Origin: an uncultured Chitinophagaceae bacterium
GTDB lineage: Bacteria; Bacteroidota; Bacteroidia; Chitinophagales; Chitinophagaceae
Direction: 5' to 3'
Length of the DNA: 30,926 nucleotides
NCBI GenBank assembly: GCA_946885665.1
Contig: CAMPGT010000013.1
Location: 1-30,926 of the forward strand
Shown here one piece after another: positions 1-7,006 of this stretch. The position numbers and the translations under genes were made by a program. The notes under the pieces were generated by a model. It searched no databases. It worked only from the letters and a program-made list of their open reading frames with translations, and was not told the DNA's origin. Position 1 is the first letter of the stretch; each line of letters starts with the position of its first letter.

Positions 1-12
1 GCTTAACTCCCT

Positions 13-423
13 ATGCTTTCAAAAAAGGCCCAATATGCATTTCAGGCGCTGATGTACATGGCGGAAAAACCCGCCAATGAACCGACGCTTATTGCTGAAA
101 TTTCGAAAAAAAGAAAGATACCGCTGAAATTTTTGGAAAACATCCTTTTGCAGTTAAAGAACGAAGGTGTTCTTGAAAGCAAAAAGGGAAAGGGTGGCGG
201 GTATTTTTTCAAAGTGCCGCCGAAAGATGTTCCGCTCGCGAGAGTTATCCGGATCATTGATGGGCCGATAGCGATGCTGCCATGCGTAAGCTTATATTTT
301 TACGAAAGGTGCAAGAACTGCGATGAGCGCCGCTGCGGATTGCATGATATGATGACGCTGGTACGCGACAACACGTTAAAAGTTCTCGAGCGAAAAAGCG
401 TTGCCGATATTGCGACGTTGTGA
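13..423 (+). CDS. Rrf2 family transcriptional regulator
   Basis: A 136-residue protein with the size and layout of the Rrf2 family, which are winged-helix DNA-binding regulators that often sense iron-sulfur status, nitric oxide or redox state. The N-terminal helix-turn-helix begins LSKKAQYAFQAL and ends with the wing GKGGGYFF near residues 59-66. The C-terminal part holds four cysteines, C91, C100, C103 and C108, in the spacing C-x8-C-x2-C-x4-C. That differs from the evenly spaced three cysteines of IscR and NsrR but resembles many uncharacterised Rrf2 proteins. Whether they bind a cluster is unknown. The ATG at 13 is the only sensible start, but just 12 upstream bases are visible, so its promoter and any operator are outside the window. 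No target gene can be assigned, since the next gene points the other way. Confidence 0.9.
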   Translation: MLSKKAQYAFQALMYMAEKPANEPTLIAEISKKRKIPLKFLENILLQLKNEGVLESKKGKGGGYFFKVPPKDVPLARVIRIIDGPIAMLPCVSLYFYERCKNCDERRCGLHDMMTLVRDNTLKVLERKSVADIATL

Positions 424-424
424 G

Positions 425-498
425 GTCCACCCCCACCAGCGGGGACACAACTGCCTCTCGGGCAAAAGTTAAAAGTTAAAACTTAAAACTTATAACTA
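425..498. repeat. Compound intergenic repeat: GC-rich hairpin plus AAAAGTT/AAAACTT heptads
   Basis: The gap after the Rrf2 gene holds a GC-rich imperfect hairpin (GTCC at 425-428 with GGAC at 443-446, partly extended by C-run/G-run pairing). It is followed by five 7-base units in exact phase: AAAAGTT 464-470, AAAAGTT 471-477, AAAACTT 478-484, AAAACTT 485-491 and ATAACTA 492-498. Read on the minus strand, heptads of type AAGTTTT lead into TTTTGCCCGA, the same junction that occurs at 8953-8962. The hairpin may help end Rrf2 transcription, but there is no clean U-run directly after it. Confidence 0.65.
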
Positions 499-536
499 TA
501 GTCGATCCGTCACCTATTGCCGTTTGCCCTTTGCTG

Positions 537-1481
537 CTAACTTCTTAAATTCCCCACCATCTCCGCCGCCATTTTAGCCAAATCATATTCCTGGTTCCAT
601 CCCCAGTCGCGCCTTGCAACGGAGTCGTCTATGCTTTCCGGCCAGCTATCGGCTATAGGTTGCCGGTAGTCTGGTTTGTAGTCTGTCTCAAAGTCAGGTA
701 CATACTTTTTAATTTCAACGGCAAGCTGTTCGGGGGAAAAGCTCATTGCGGAAAGATTATAGGATGTTCGTACAGAAATCTTTTCAGCAGGCGCCTCCAT
801 CAGCTCGATGGTGCCCCGTATCGCATCGGGCATGTACATCATCGGCAGAAAGGTGTCTTTGTTCAGAAAGCAGGTGTATTTCTTCTCTTCAATGGCCTCC
901 TGGAACATTTCGATGGCGTAGTCGGTAGTTCCTCCGCCGGGCGCCGATTTATAGCTGATGAGCCCCGGGTAGCGGATGCTTCTGACGTCAACGCCATAAC
1001 GCTGGTGATAATAATTGCACCAAAATTCACCGGCATATTTGCTGATGCCGTAAACGGTTGTCGGCTCGATGATCGTTTGCTGCGGGCAATTCTTTTTTGG
1101 TGAAGTGGGCCCGAATACGGCGATGCTGCTGGGCCAGTAAACTTTATGCACCTGTTCTTCCTTGGCAATGTCGAGTACATTCAGCAAACCCTGCATATTG
1201 AGGTTCCACGCGAGGTTGGGATTTTTTTCGCCGGTGGCCGAAAGAATGGCGGCGAGCAGGTACACCTGCGTAACATTTTGCCGGATAACCTGTACGTGGA
1301 GCATTTCCTTGTTCATGATGTCGAGCGGAACATAGGGACCGGACCCTTTCAGCAATTCATTTTCTTCGCGGAGGTCGGATGCAACGACATTTGTATTGCC
1401 ATAAATTTTGCGCAGGGCAAGGGTAAGCTCCACACCTATTTGCCCCGAGGCGCCGATGACGAGTATTTTTTCTTTTTGCAT
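537..1481 (-). CDS. L-threonine 3-dehydrogenase, SDR/epimerase-like type
   Basis: A 314-residue extended short-chain dehydrogenase. It has the NAD-binding glycine motif GASGQIG (G10, G13, G16), an acidic residue after the second strand (D36), the catalytic SS at 118-119 and the YxxxK pair Y144/K148 in YGISK. The stretch YPGLISYKSAPGGGTTDYA at 171-189 is typical of the epimerase-like L-threonine dehydrogenases described from Flavobacterium and other organisms. These oxidise L-threonine to 2-amino-3-ketobutyrate in the cytoplasm. The usual partner, 2-amino-3-ketobutyrate CoA ligase (kbl), is not in the window. A generic NAD-dependent epimerase is the alternative reading. The ATG at 1481 sits about 25 bases downstream of a consensus -7 element. 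The gene is divergent from kdsA. Confidence 0.85.
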   Translation of the reverse strand: MQKEKILVIGASGQIGVELTLALRKIYGNTNVVASDLREENELLKGSGPYVPLDIMNKEMLHVQVIRQNVTQVYLLAAILSATGEKNPNLAWNLNMQGLLNVLDIAKEEQVHKVYWPSSIAVFGPTSPKKNCPQQTIIEPTTVYGISKYAGEFWCNYYHQRYGVDVRSIRYPGLISYKSAPGGGTTDYAIEMFQEAIEEKKYTCFLNKDTFLPMMYMPDAIRGTIELMEAPAEKISVRTSYNLSAMSFSPEQLAVEIKKYVPDFETDYKPDYRQPIADSWPESIDDSVARRDWGWNQEYDLAKMAAEMVGNLRS

Positions 1482-1506
1482 GTGATGGTTTGGTGAGGTT
1501 TGCGCG

Positions 1507-1514
1507 CAAATATA
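1507..1514 (-). promoter_or_regulatory. -7 promoter element (TATATTTG) of the threonine dehydrogenase gene
   Basis: The minus strand reads TATATTTG here, an exact match to the Bacteroidota -7 consensus TAnnTTTG, 25 bases before the start codon at 1481. The expected -33 position falls inside the adjoining heptad array and shows no TTTG, so the promoter is recognised by its -7 element only. Confidence 0.55.
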
Positions 1515-1519
1515 AGAAA

Positions 1520-1631
1520 GGGAGTGAGGAGTGAGGAGTGGGGAGTGGGTAGTGGGGAGTGGGGAGCAGAAAGCACTCCCTACTCCCTACTCCCTACTCC
1601 CTATTGCCTATTGCCCAATGCCTATTGCCTA
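1520..1631. repeat. In-phase heptanucleotide array (16 x 7 bases) between two divergent promoters
   Basis: The 112 bases divide into exactly 16 consecutive heptads. First come GGGAGTG, AGGAGTG (x2), GGGAGTG, GGTAGTG, GGGAGTG, GGGAGCA and GAAAGCA; then CTCCCTA four times (1576-1603); then TTGCCTA, TTGCCCA, ATGCCTA and TTGCCTA (1604-1631). The G-rich and C-rich halves are partly complementary and could fold back. The last TA of the array is also the first TA of the kdsA -7 element. The array resembles in style the heptanucleotide short tandem repeats known from cyanobacterial genomes; no function can be read from it. Confidence 0.9.
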
Positions 1632-1637
1632 TCTTTG
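1630..1637 (+). promoter_or_regulatory. -7 promoter element (TATCTTTG) of kdsA, start codon 4 bases downstream
   Basis: TATCTTTG matches TAnnTTTG exactly. The preceding TTGCCTA/TTGCCCA heptads offer TTG triplets at 1604-1606 and 1611-1613 that could serve as a -33 element (16-23 base spacer). Only four bases separate the element from the ATG at 1642, so a normal start point would give a leaderless or nearly leaderless mRNA. Confidence 0.6.
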
Positions 1638-1641
1638 CCCC

Positions 1642-2463
1642 ATGCAAAAGTTTTTAAAGGACCTTTTTCAAAACCAGTCGTACGACGAAAAGAATTTTTT
1701 CCTGATTGCAGGTCCATGCGTGGTGGAATCGGAGGAGTTGCTCGACGAGGTGGCCGAAAAGGTATCCGGCATTTGTAAAAAACTCGGCATACCGTACATC
1801 TTCAAATCTTCTTACAGGAAAGCGAACCGCACCAGCGCTACATCGTTCACGGGCATCGGCGACGAAAATGCGCTGGCGCTCGTGAAGAAAACCGGCGCGA
1901 AATATAAACTGCCTACAACATCCGACATTCACGCACACGACGAAGCGGCGCCCGCAGCCGATCACGTTGACGTGCTGCAGATACCTGCTTTTTTGTGCCG
2001 CCAAACCGATCTGCTGCAGGCTGCCGCATTCACGGGCAAGGTGGTGAACGTAAAAAAAGGACAATTTCTCAGTGGCGAATCCATGAAGTTTGCAGTCGAA
2101 AAAATTAAAGCCGCAGGCAACGACAAGATCATCCTCACCGAACGCGGCACCACTTTCGGCTACCAGGACCTGGTTGTGGATTACCGGAACATCCCGGCGA
2201 TGAAAAAGCTCGGTGTACCAGTGGTGATGGATTGCACGCACAGTTTGCAGCAGCCCAATCAGCCGGGCGGCGTTACAGGAGGAAATCCGGAACTTATCGG
2301 AACCATTGCGAAGGCGGCAATTGCCACCGGCGCCGACGGACTTTTTATCGAAACGCACCCCAACCCATCTGTTGCAAAAAGCGACGGCGCCAACATGCTT
2401 AAGCTGGAGCTTCTGGAAGAATTATTGAAAGAGTTGGTGAGGGTGAGGAAAGCAGTGGTGTAA
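1642..2463 (+). CDS. kdsA: 3-deoxy-8-phosphooctulonate synthase, metal-dependent type
   Basis: A 273-residue KdsA, close to the family's usual length, condensing phosphoenolpyruvate with arabinose 5-phosphate to give Kdo 8-phosphate for the lipopolysaccharide inner core. Recognisable blocks are GPCVVES, SYRKANRTS, DVLQIPAFLCRQTDLL, KKGQFLSGESMKF, TERGTTFGY, DCTHSLQQPN and FIETHPNP. C26 in AGPC, H200 in DCTH, E237 in FIETHP and D248 in KSDGAN fit the four metal ligands of the metal-dependent class (as in Aquifex), whereas E. coli KdsA has Asn in place of the Cys. The frame stays open upstream through the heptad array to 1531, but that extension would be pure repeat translation, so the ATG at 1642 just behind the -7 element is chosen. 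Its 3' end lies 18 bases from the convergent PspC gene. Confidence 0.96.
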   Translation: MQKFLKDLFQNQSYDEKNFFLIAGPCVVESEELLDEVAEKVSGICKKLGIPYIFKSSYRKANRTSATSFTGIGDENALALVKKTGAKYKLPTTSDIHAHDEAAPAADHVDVLQIPAFLCRQTDLLQAAAFTGKVVNVKKGQFLSGESMKFAVEKIKAAGNDKIILTERGTTFGYQDLVVDYRNIPAMKKLGVPVVMDCTHSLQQPNQPGGVTGGNPELIGTIAKAAIATGADGLFIETHPNPSVAKSDGANMLKLELLEELLKELVRVRKAVV

Positions 2464-2481
2464 GGTGGCGGAGATAGGCAA

Positions 2482-2703
2482 TCACTCATTCCAAAGCGGA
2501 TTCCTCCTCACAGCCATGATATAGCGTTTCATATTCATCCAGAAGGCAAGAATGAAGTAAACAATTAACGGCGAGCCCATGGTCAGGAACGAGATGTAAA
2601 TGAACCATGTCCGGATCCGCGTAACAGAAATACCGATCCTCTCGCCTATGGCAGTACACACACCGAATAGCTTCCATTCGATAAAGTACCTCATACGGTT
2701 CAT
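2482..2703 (-). CDS. PspC domain-containing small membrane protein
   Basis: A 73-residue protein matching the PspC fold of the phage-shock family: an N-terminal amphipathic stretch with LFGVCTAIGERIGISVTRIR, followed by one long hydrophobic segment at about residues 33-55 (FIYISFLTMGSPLIVYFILAF). In enterobacteria PspC is an inner-membrane partner of the envelope-stress response. Stand-alone PspC domains are common in Bacteroidota and mostly uncharacterised. No pspA or pspB lies nearby. The ATG at 2703 is followed by MNRMRYF, and a second in-frame ATG three codons later is possible. The C-terminal tail (RRNPLWNE) is short and charged. Confidence 0.8.
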   Translation of the reverse strand: MNRMRYFIEWKLFGVCTAIGERIGISVTRIRTWFIYISFLTMGSPLIVYFILAFWMNMKRYIMAVRRNPLWNE

Positions 2704-2768
2704 GTCACTAAATTAATCAATTTATTTATGGGAGCAACATTGAACGCTTGAGTCAACTGAATTTTAGG

Positions 2769-2776
2769 TAAATTCG
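2769..2776 (+). promoter_or_regulatory. Possible -7 element (TAAATTCG) of the aconitase gene
   Basis: TAAATTCG differs from TAnnTTTG at one position. It has CTTG 18 bases upstream (2747-2750) as a possible -33 element and leaves a leader of about 30 bases before the ATG at 2810. This is a pattern match only. Confidence 0.35.
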
Positions 2777-2809
2777 CACAAAATTTGACTACACATAAAA
2801 TCTGAATTG

Positions 2810-5077
2810 ATGGTATTTGACTTGGACTTAATCAAAAAGGTTTATGAGAGGATGCCCCGGAAAATTGAAGAAGCGAGGGCTTTGACAGGAGGCGCTTTAA
2901 CGCTGGCAGAAAAGATTTTATATACGCATTTGTACAAACCCGCTCCATCGGCATTTACAAGAGGAAAAGATTATGTTGATTTTGCTCCCGACAGGGTGGC
3001 CATGCAGGATGCAACGGCCCAAATGGCACTTCTGCAATTCATGACCTGCGGCCGCTCAAAAGTCGCGGTGCCTTCGACCGTTCACTGTGACCACCTCATC
3101 CAGGCGAAATCAGGCGCCAAAGAGGACCTGAAAACGGCGCTCGATGTCAATAACGAAGTTTTTTCCTTTCTTTCCTCCATCTCCAACAAATACGGCATCG
3201 GCTTCTGGAAACCCGGAGCCGGCATTATCCACCAGGTGGTGCTTGAGAACTACGCGTTCCCCGGTGGCATGATGATAGGCACCGATAGTCACACGCCCAA
3301 CGCCGGCGGACTGGGCATGATCGCCATCGGCGTAGGTGGAGCCGATGCGGTGGACGTGATGGCCGGCCTGCCCTGGGAACTGAAGATGCCCAAACTGATC
3401 GGCATCAAGCTCACAGGCAAAATGAGCGGCTGGACCGCCCCTAAAGATGTTATCCTGAAAGTAGCGGGCATCCTCACCGTAAAAGGCGGAACAGGCGCGA
3501 TCGTCGAATATTTCGGGGAGGGCGCCGAAAGCATGAGCGCCACCGGAAAAGCGACAATCTGCAACATGGGCGCGGAAATAGGCGCTACCTGCTCGCTGTT
3601 TGCATACGACGAGAAGATGACCGCCTACCTGAAGGCAACCGGACGCGAAGAAATCGCGGCCATCGCCGACGGCGTGAAACAACACCTCCGTCCAGACGAT
3701 GAAGTGTACGCCAATCCCGGCCAGTACTACGACCAACTCATAGAAATAAATCTCAGTGAGCTCGAACCCCATGTAAACGGTCCGTTCACACCCGACCTGG
3801 CATGGCCCATCAGCAAACTGGCGGAAGCGGTAAAAGAAAATAAATGGCCGGAAAAGCTGGAAGTGGCCCTAATCGGTTCATGCACCAACTCTTCCTACGA
3901 AGACATCAGCCGCTCCGCATCGGTAGCCCGGCAGGCTCGCACAAAAAAGTTAAAGGCCCGCTCAGAATTTACCGTTACACCCGGCAGTGAACTGGTGAGG
4001 TTCACGATCGAAAAAGACGGATTACTGCAGGCGTTCGATGAAATCGGCGGCGTGGTGCTGGCCAATGCCTGCGGTCCCTGCATCGGTCAGTGGGCCCGCC
4101 ACATCGATGATCCCAACAGGAAGAATTCCATCATCACCTCGTTCAACAGGAACTTCGCCAAGCGCAACGACGGGCTCGCATCTACCCATGCGTTCGTGGC
4201 TTCACCGGAAATCGTTACGGCATTTGCGATTGCCGGCGACCTCACCTTTAATCCCCTCAAGGATAAATTGAAGAATGAAAACGGAGAGGAAGTAATGCTC
4301 GATGAACCCTCGGGTGTCGAATTGCCGCCAAACGGATATGCCGTGGAAGATGCCGGCTACCAGGCGCCTGCAGTGGATGGTTCGAAAGTGGACGTGACCG
4401 TAAAACCCGACTCAAACAGGCTGCAACTGCTCGAGCCGTTTGCCGCATGGGAAGGCACCGACCTCAAAGGATTGAAACTGCTGATCAAGGCTAAAGGAAA
4501 ATGTACCACCGATCATATTTCAATGGCGGGACCGTGGCTTAAATTCCGCGGCCATCTCGATAACATTTCCAACAACATGCTGATCGGGGCGATCAATTAC
4601 TACACCGAAAAAACCGACAGCGTAAAGAACCAGCTTACAGGTGAATACGGACCGGTTCCCGCAACACAGCGCGCGTATAAAGCCGCCGGGATCGGTTCAG
4701 TGGTAGTGGGCGATGAAAATTATGGCGAAGGTTCTTCCAGGGAGCACGCCGCGATGGAACCGCGTCATCTCGGCGTAAGGGCAATCGTTGTGCGCAGTTT
4801 TGCCCGCATACACGAAACGAACCTGAAGAAACAGGGCATGCTGGCGCTGACTTTCGCGAAGAAGGAAGATTACGAAAAAGTGCTGGAAGATGACGTGATC
4901 GATATCAATGGTCTTACCGCTTTTGCACCCGGCCAGCAAATCACGATGGTGGTGCATCACAAGGATGGCTCGCAGGATGAAATGAAGCTGAACCATACCT
5001 ACAACAAGCAGCAGATCGAATGGTTCAAAGCCGGCGGCGCGCTTAACGTCATCCGGAAGCAGTTTGCGAACGACTGA
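2810..5077 (+). CDS. Aconitate hydratase, mitochondrial-aconitase-like
   Basis: A 755-residue aconitase that interconverts citrate and isocitrate in the TCA cycle through a [4Fe-4S] cluster. The cluster cysteines are C358 in GSCTNSS and C421/C424 in [11 protein letters not shown]. The swivel-domain motif [18 protein letters not shown] contains S642 and R644. These match the positions of the cluster ligands and active-site Ser/Arg in mature bovine mitochondrial aconitase, which indicates near-colinear homology with the eukaryotic mitochondrial type rather than E. coli AcnA or AcnB. A TTG at 2807 could extend the protein by one residue, but the ATG at 2810 is the natural start. No other TCA gene is adjacent. 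The gene ends 44 bases before the convergent SET-domain gene, with a palindromic heptad repeat between them. Confidence 0.96.
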   Translation: MVFDLDLIKKVYERMPRKIEEARALTGGALTLAEKILYTHLYKPAPSAFTRGKDYVDFAPDRVAMQDATAQMALLQFMTCGRSKVAVPSTVHCDHLIQAKSGAKEDLKTALDVNNEVFSFLSSISNKYGIGFWKPGAGIIHQVVLENYAFPGGMMIGTDSHTPNAGGLGMIAIGVGGADAVDVMAGLPWELKMPKLIGIKLTGKMSGWTAPKDVILKVAGILTVKGGTGAIVEYFGEGAESMSATGKATICNMGAEIGATCSLFAYDEKMTAYLKATGREEIAAIADGVKQHLRPDDEVYANPGQYYDQLIEINLSELEPHVNGPFTPDLAWPISKLAEAVKENKWPEKLEVALIGSCTNSSYEDISRSASVARQARTKKLKARSEFTVTPGSELVRFTIEKDGLLQAFDEIGGVVLANACGPCIGQWARHIDDPNRKNSIITSFNRNFAKRNDGLASTHAFVASPEIVTAFAIAGDLTFNPLKDKLKNENGEEVMLDEPSGVELPPNGYAVEDAGYQAPAVDGSKVDVTVKPDSNRLQLLEPFAAWEGTDLKGLKLLIKAKGKCTTDHISMAGPWLKFRGHLDNISNNMLIGAINYYTEKTDSVKNQLTGEYGPVPATQRAYKAAGIGSVVVGDENYGEGSSREHAAMEPRHLGVRAIVVRSFARIHETNLKKQGMLALTFAKKEDYEKVLEDDVIDINGLTAFAPGQQITMVVHHKDGSQDEMKLNHTYNKQQIEWFKAGGALNVIRKQFAND

Positions 5078-5081
5078 GTAG

Positions 5082-5130
5082 TTAAGTTAAAACTTAAAAC
5101 TTTTAAGTTTTAAGTTTTAACTTACTTAAC
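5082..5130. repeat. Palindromic heptad repeat between convergent genes, possible two-way terminator
   Basis: Seven in-phase heptads (TTAAGTT, AAAACTT, AAAACTT, TTAAGTT, TTAAGTT, TTAACTT, ACTTAAC) form a nearly complete palindrome. The 19-base arms at 5084-5102 and 5105-5123 are exact reverse complements separated by two bases. The right arm overlaps the stop codon of the SET-domain gene at 5122-5124. Being A/T-rich and symmetric, it could act as a weak terminator on both strands, but it lacks the GC stem of a classic intrinsic terminator. Confidence 0.75.
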
Positions 5131-5511
5131 GTCAAACCACAACGCCTTCCCATCGTTGAACGTTCCGTTGTAATTAATAAATAACTCCTCCCCTTTTTTA
5201 ATCTTCCGCATCGTCTTTATCCTGATCACCTGCAGGCCGAACTCCATCTCGTATTCGCAATTTGAATGGAACGAATGATTATAGAGAGATACGTATCCAA
5301 GCGCCACGCAGCATTGCCGCTTGTTATCACCCCACTCGAAAATATAATCATGCAGCAGTGTCTGATCGAGAAGCTTTCTTTCCGATTGCTTCATCACAAT
5401 AACCGGCGAAACCTCGATAACAGTATCTGCCGCAATAGCCTGGGAAGTGAATACGCCATTGCCCATATTTTTTGTTTTACCAATATATAAGCAGGGCATT
5501 ATCTTCAGCAT
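5122..5511 (-). CDS. SET domain-containing protein (putative protein-lysine methyltransferase)
   Basis: A small protein of 129 residues (125 if the second ATG at 5499 is used) consisting of little more than a SET fold. GNGVFTSQAI matches the first SET block. YNHSFHSNCEYEME matches the NHSxxxN block that contributes to S-adenosylmethionine binding. KKGEELFINYN matches the GEEL-NY block that lines the active site. Such minimal SET proteins occur in many bacteria; substrates are generally unknown and several may not be histone-like. The frame continues upstream to 5634 but would overlap divergent mgtE, and that part has no SET similarity. MLKIMPCLYIG directly follows a TATATTG element on the minus strand, supporting 5511 or 5499 as the start. 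Its neighbours suggest no role. Confidence 0.8.
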   Translation of the reverse strand: MLKIMPCLYIGKTKNMGNGVFTSQAIAADTVIEVSPVIVMKQSERKLLDQTLLHDYIFEWGDNKRQCCVALGYVSLYNHSFHSNCEYEMEFGLQVIRIKTMRKIKKGEELFINYNGTFNDGKALWFDVK

Positions 5512-5527
5512 GCTGCAATATAGATAG

Positions 5528-5535
5528 TAAATTTG
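5528..5535 (+). promoter_or_regulatory. -7 promoter element (TAAATTTG) of mgtE, start codon 4 bases downstream
   Basis: TAAATTTG is an exact TAnnTTTG match with only four bases before the ATG at 5540, the same geometry as at kdsA. If used, the transcript would begin at or next to the start codon. No clear -33 TTTG is seen at the expected distance. Confidence 0.5.
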
Positions 5536-5539
5536 ACGG

Positions 5540-6928
5540 ATGATATTGGAAACGGAACAGGAAAATGTCAGGGATAATTTCCTTGAAGTAATCAGCCGCG
5601 AAGACCTGCTGGAAACGCGTGAATTCCTGAACAATCAGAATATCAGCGACGTCGCCTTCCTCATTGATGAGCTGCCCGACCATGCGCCGAAGATCATCAG
5701 CAATATGAGCATTCACAGGGCGTCGAGCGTTTTCAAGATCCTCGATTTCGGCACGCAGAAAACGATTATCCAGGACCTCCCGCCTTACAAAACCGCGGAG
5801 CTGCTGAATGAGCTGCCCGCCGATGACCGCACCGCCTTTCTGGAAGAACTGCCAAGTGAAGTGGTCAAGGAACTGATCCGGCTGCTCAACCCGGAAGAAC
5901 GCAAGATCACGCTTTCACTGCTGGGCTACCCGGAAGGAAGCGTGGGCAGGCTGATGACGCCCGATTACATCGCGGTGCAGGTGGACTGGACGATGGAAAA
6001 GGTACTCGACCATATCCGCAAAGAAGGCAAGTACAGCGAAACAATCGATGTTATTTATGTCGTGAATGACAAAGGTGAATTTGTTGATGACCTCCGTATC
6101 CGCGAGATCCTCCTGTCGGATCCCCACAAACGGGTAGAAGAAATGATCGACAGGCGCTACATCACCCTTAATGTCCACGACGCGCAGGAAATGGCGAACC
6201 AGATCTTCAAAATGAATAATCGTGTGGCCCTTCCCGTTATAGACGACAAGCAGATACTGCTGGGCATCGTAACGATCGACGACGTGCTGTGGGTGGCCAA
6301 CGAAGAATTCAGCGAAGACATGCAAAAGATCGGCGGTACCGAGGCGCTGAATGAACCGTATCTCGAGATCCCGATCATGAAGCTGTTCAAGAAAAGAGTG
6401 GTATGGCTCATCGTCCTCTTTCTCGGTGAAATGCTTACCGCCTCGGCGATGGGTTATTTTGAAGACGAGATTGCCAAGGCCGTTGTGCTGGCCCTTTTTG
6501 TGCCACTCATTATTTCCAGCGGAGGTAACAGCGGCTCCCAGGCCTCTACCCTCATTATACAGGCCATGGCAGTCGGAGAAATTACGCTGACCGACTGGTG
6601 GAGGGTGCTGAAAAGGGAAATTGTTTCCGGCCTCCTGCTCGGTGCAATACTCGGTACCATCGGCTTTTTCAGGGTAATCGTGTGGAACTCCATCTTTCAC
6701 ACCTACGGCGGCCACTCCCTTGTTGTAGGGCTCACCGTAGGATTTTCGCTTATCGGGGTTGTGCTGTGGGGAACGGTTACCGGCTCCATGCTGCCCATCT
6801 TTCTCAAACGCCTGGGCGCCGATCCTGCCACCTCTTCGGCTCCCTTTGTGGCAACGCTTGTGGATGTGACAGGCCTGCTCATTTATTTTTCGCTGGCGTT
6901 CCTGTTTATGCAGGGAATATTGCTGTAA
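5540..6928 (+). CDS. mgtE: Magnesium transporter MgtE
   Basis: A 462-residue MgtE, the usual length for this Mg2+-gated channel of the inner membrane. The order is an acidic helical N-domain (about residues 10-130, with the PPYKTAELLNELPADDRTAFLEELP repeats), a pair of CBS domains (about 135-260, GRLMTPDYIAV to LLGIVTIDDVL), and a five-helix membrane domain from about 285 to the end. The pore-lining block SGGNSGSQASTLIIQAMAVGEI and the final LGADPATSSAPFVATLVDVTGLLIYF block, whose Asp in DVTG corresponds to the family's selectivity-filter aspartate, are both intact. No Mg2+ riboswitch fits, because the 28-base intergenic space leaves almost no leader. It is divergent from the SET gene and followed 78 bases later by glmS. 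Confidence 0.96.
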   Translation: MILETEQENVRDNFLEVISREDLLETREFLNNQNISDVAFLIDELPDHAPKIISNMSIHRASSVFKILDFGTQKTIIQDLPPYKTAELLNELPADDRTAFLEELPSEVVKELIRLLNPEERKITLSLLGYPEGSVGRLMTPDYIAVQVDWTMEKVLDHIRKEGKYSETIDVIYVVNDKGEFVDDLRIREILLSDPHKRVEEMIDRRYITLNVHDAQEMANQIFKMNNRVALPVIDDKQILLGIVTIDDVLWVANEEFSEDMQKIGGTEALNEPYLEIPIMKLFKKRVVWLIVLFLGEMLTASAMGYFEDEIAKAVVLALFVPLIISSGGNSGSQASTLIIQAMAVGEITLTDWWRVLKREIVSGLLLGAILGTIGFFRVIVWNSIFHTYGGHSLVVGLTVGFSLIGVVLWGTVTGSMLPIFLKRLGADPATSSAPFVATLVDVTGLLIYFSLAFLFMQGILL

Positions 6929-7006
6929 ACTTTGCGTAGTATATTAAAATTGAGTTTCTTAGCGTTCTTAAATAACAGTTATCCTATTTATTTCTAATAT
7001 TTACCT

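Noticed and set aside
1531..1641. N-terminal extension of KdsA by 37 residues
   Set aside because: It would translate the heptad array and include the -7 promoter element; the KdsA family begins at the ATG at 1642.
5512..5634. Longer SET protein starting at 5634
   Set aside because: The extra residues have no SET similarity and overlap the divergent mgtE coding region.
6929..7006. glmS ribozyme or riboswitch
   Set aside because: Only 78 bases lie upstream, with no ribozyme core; the glmS ribozyme is a Firmicutes feature.
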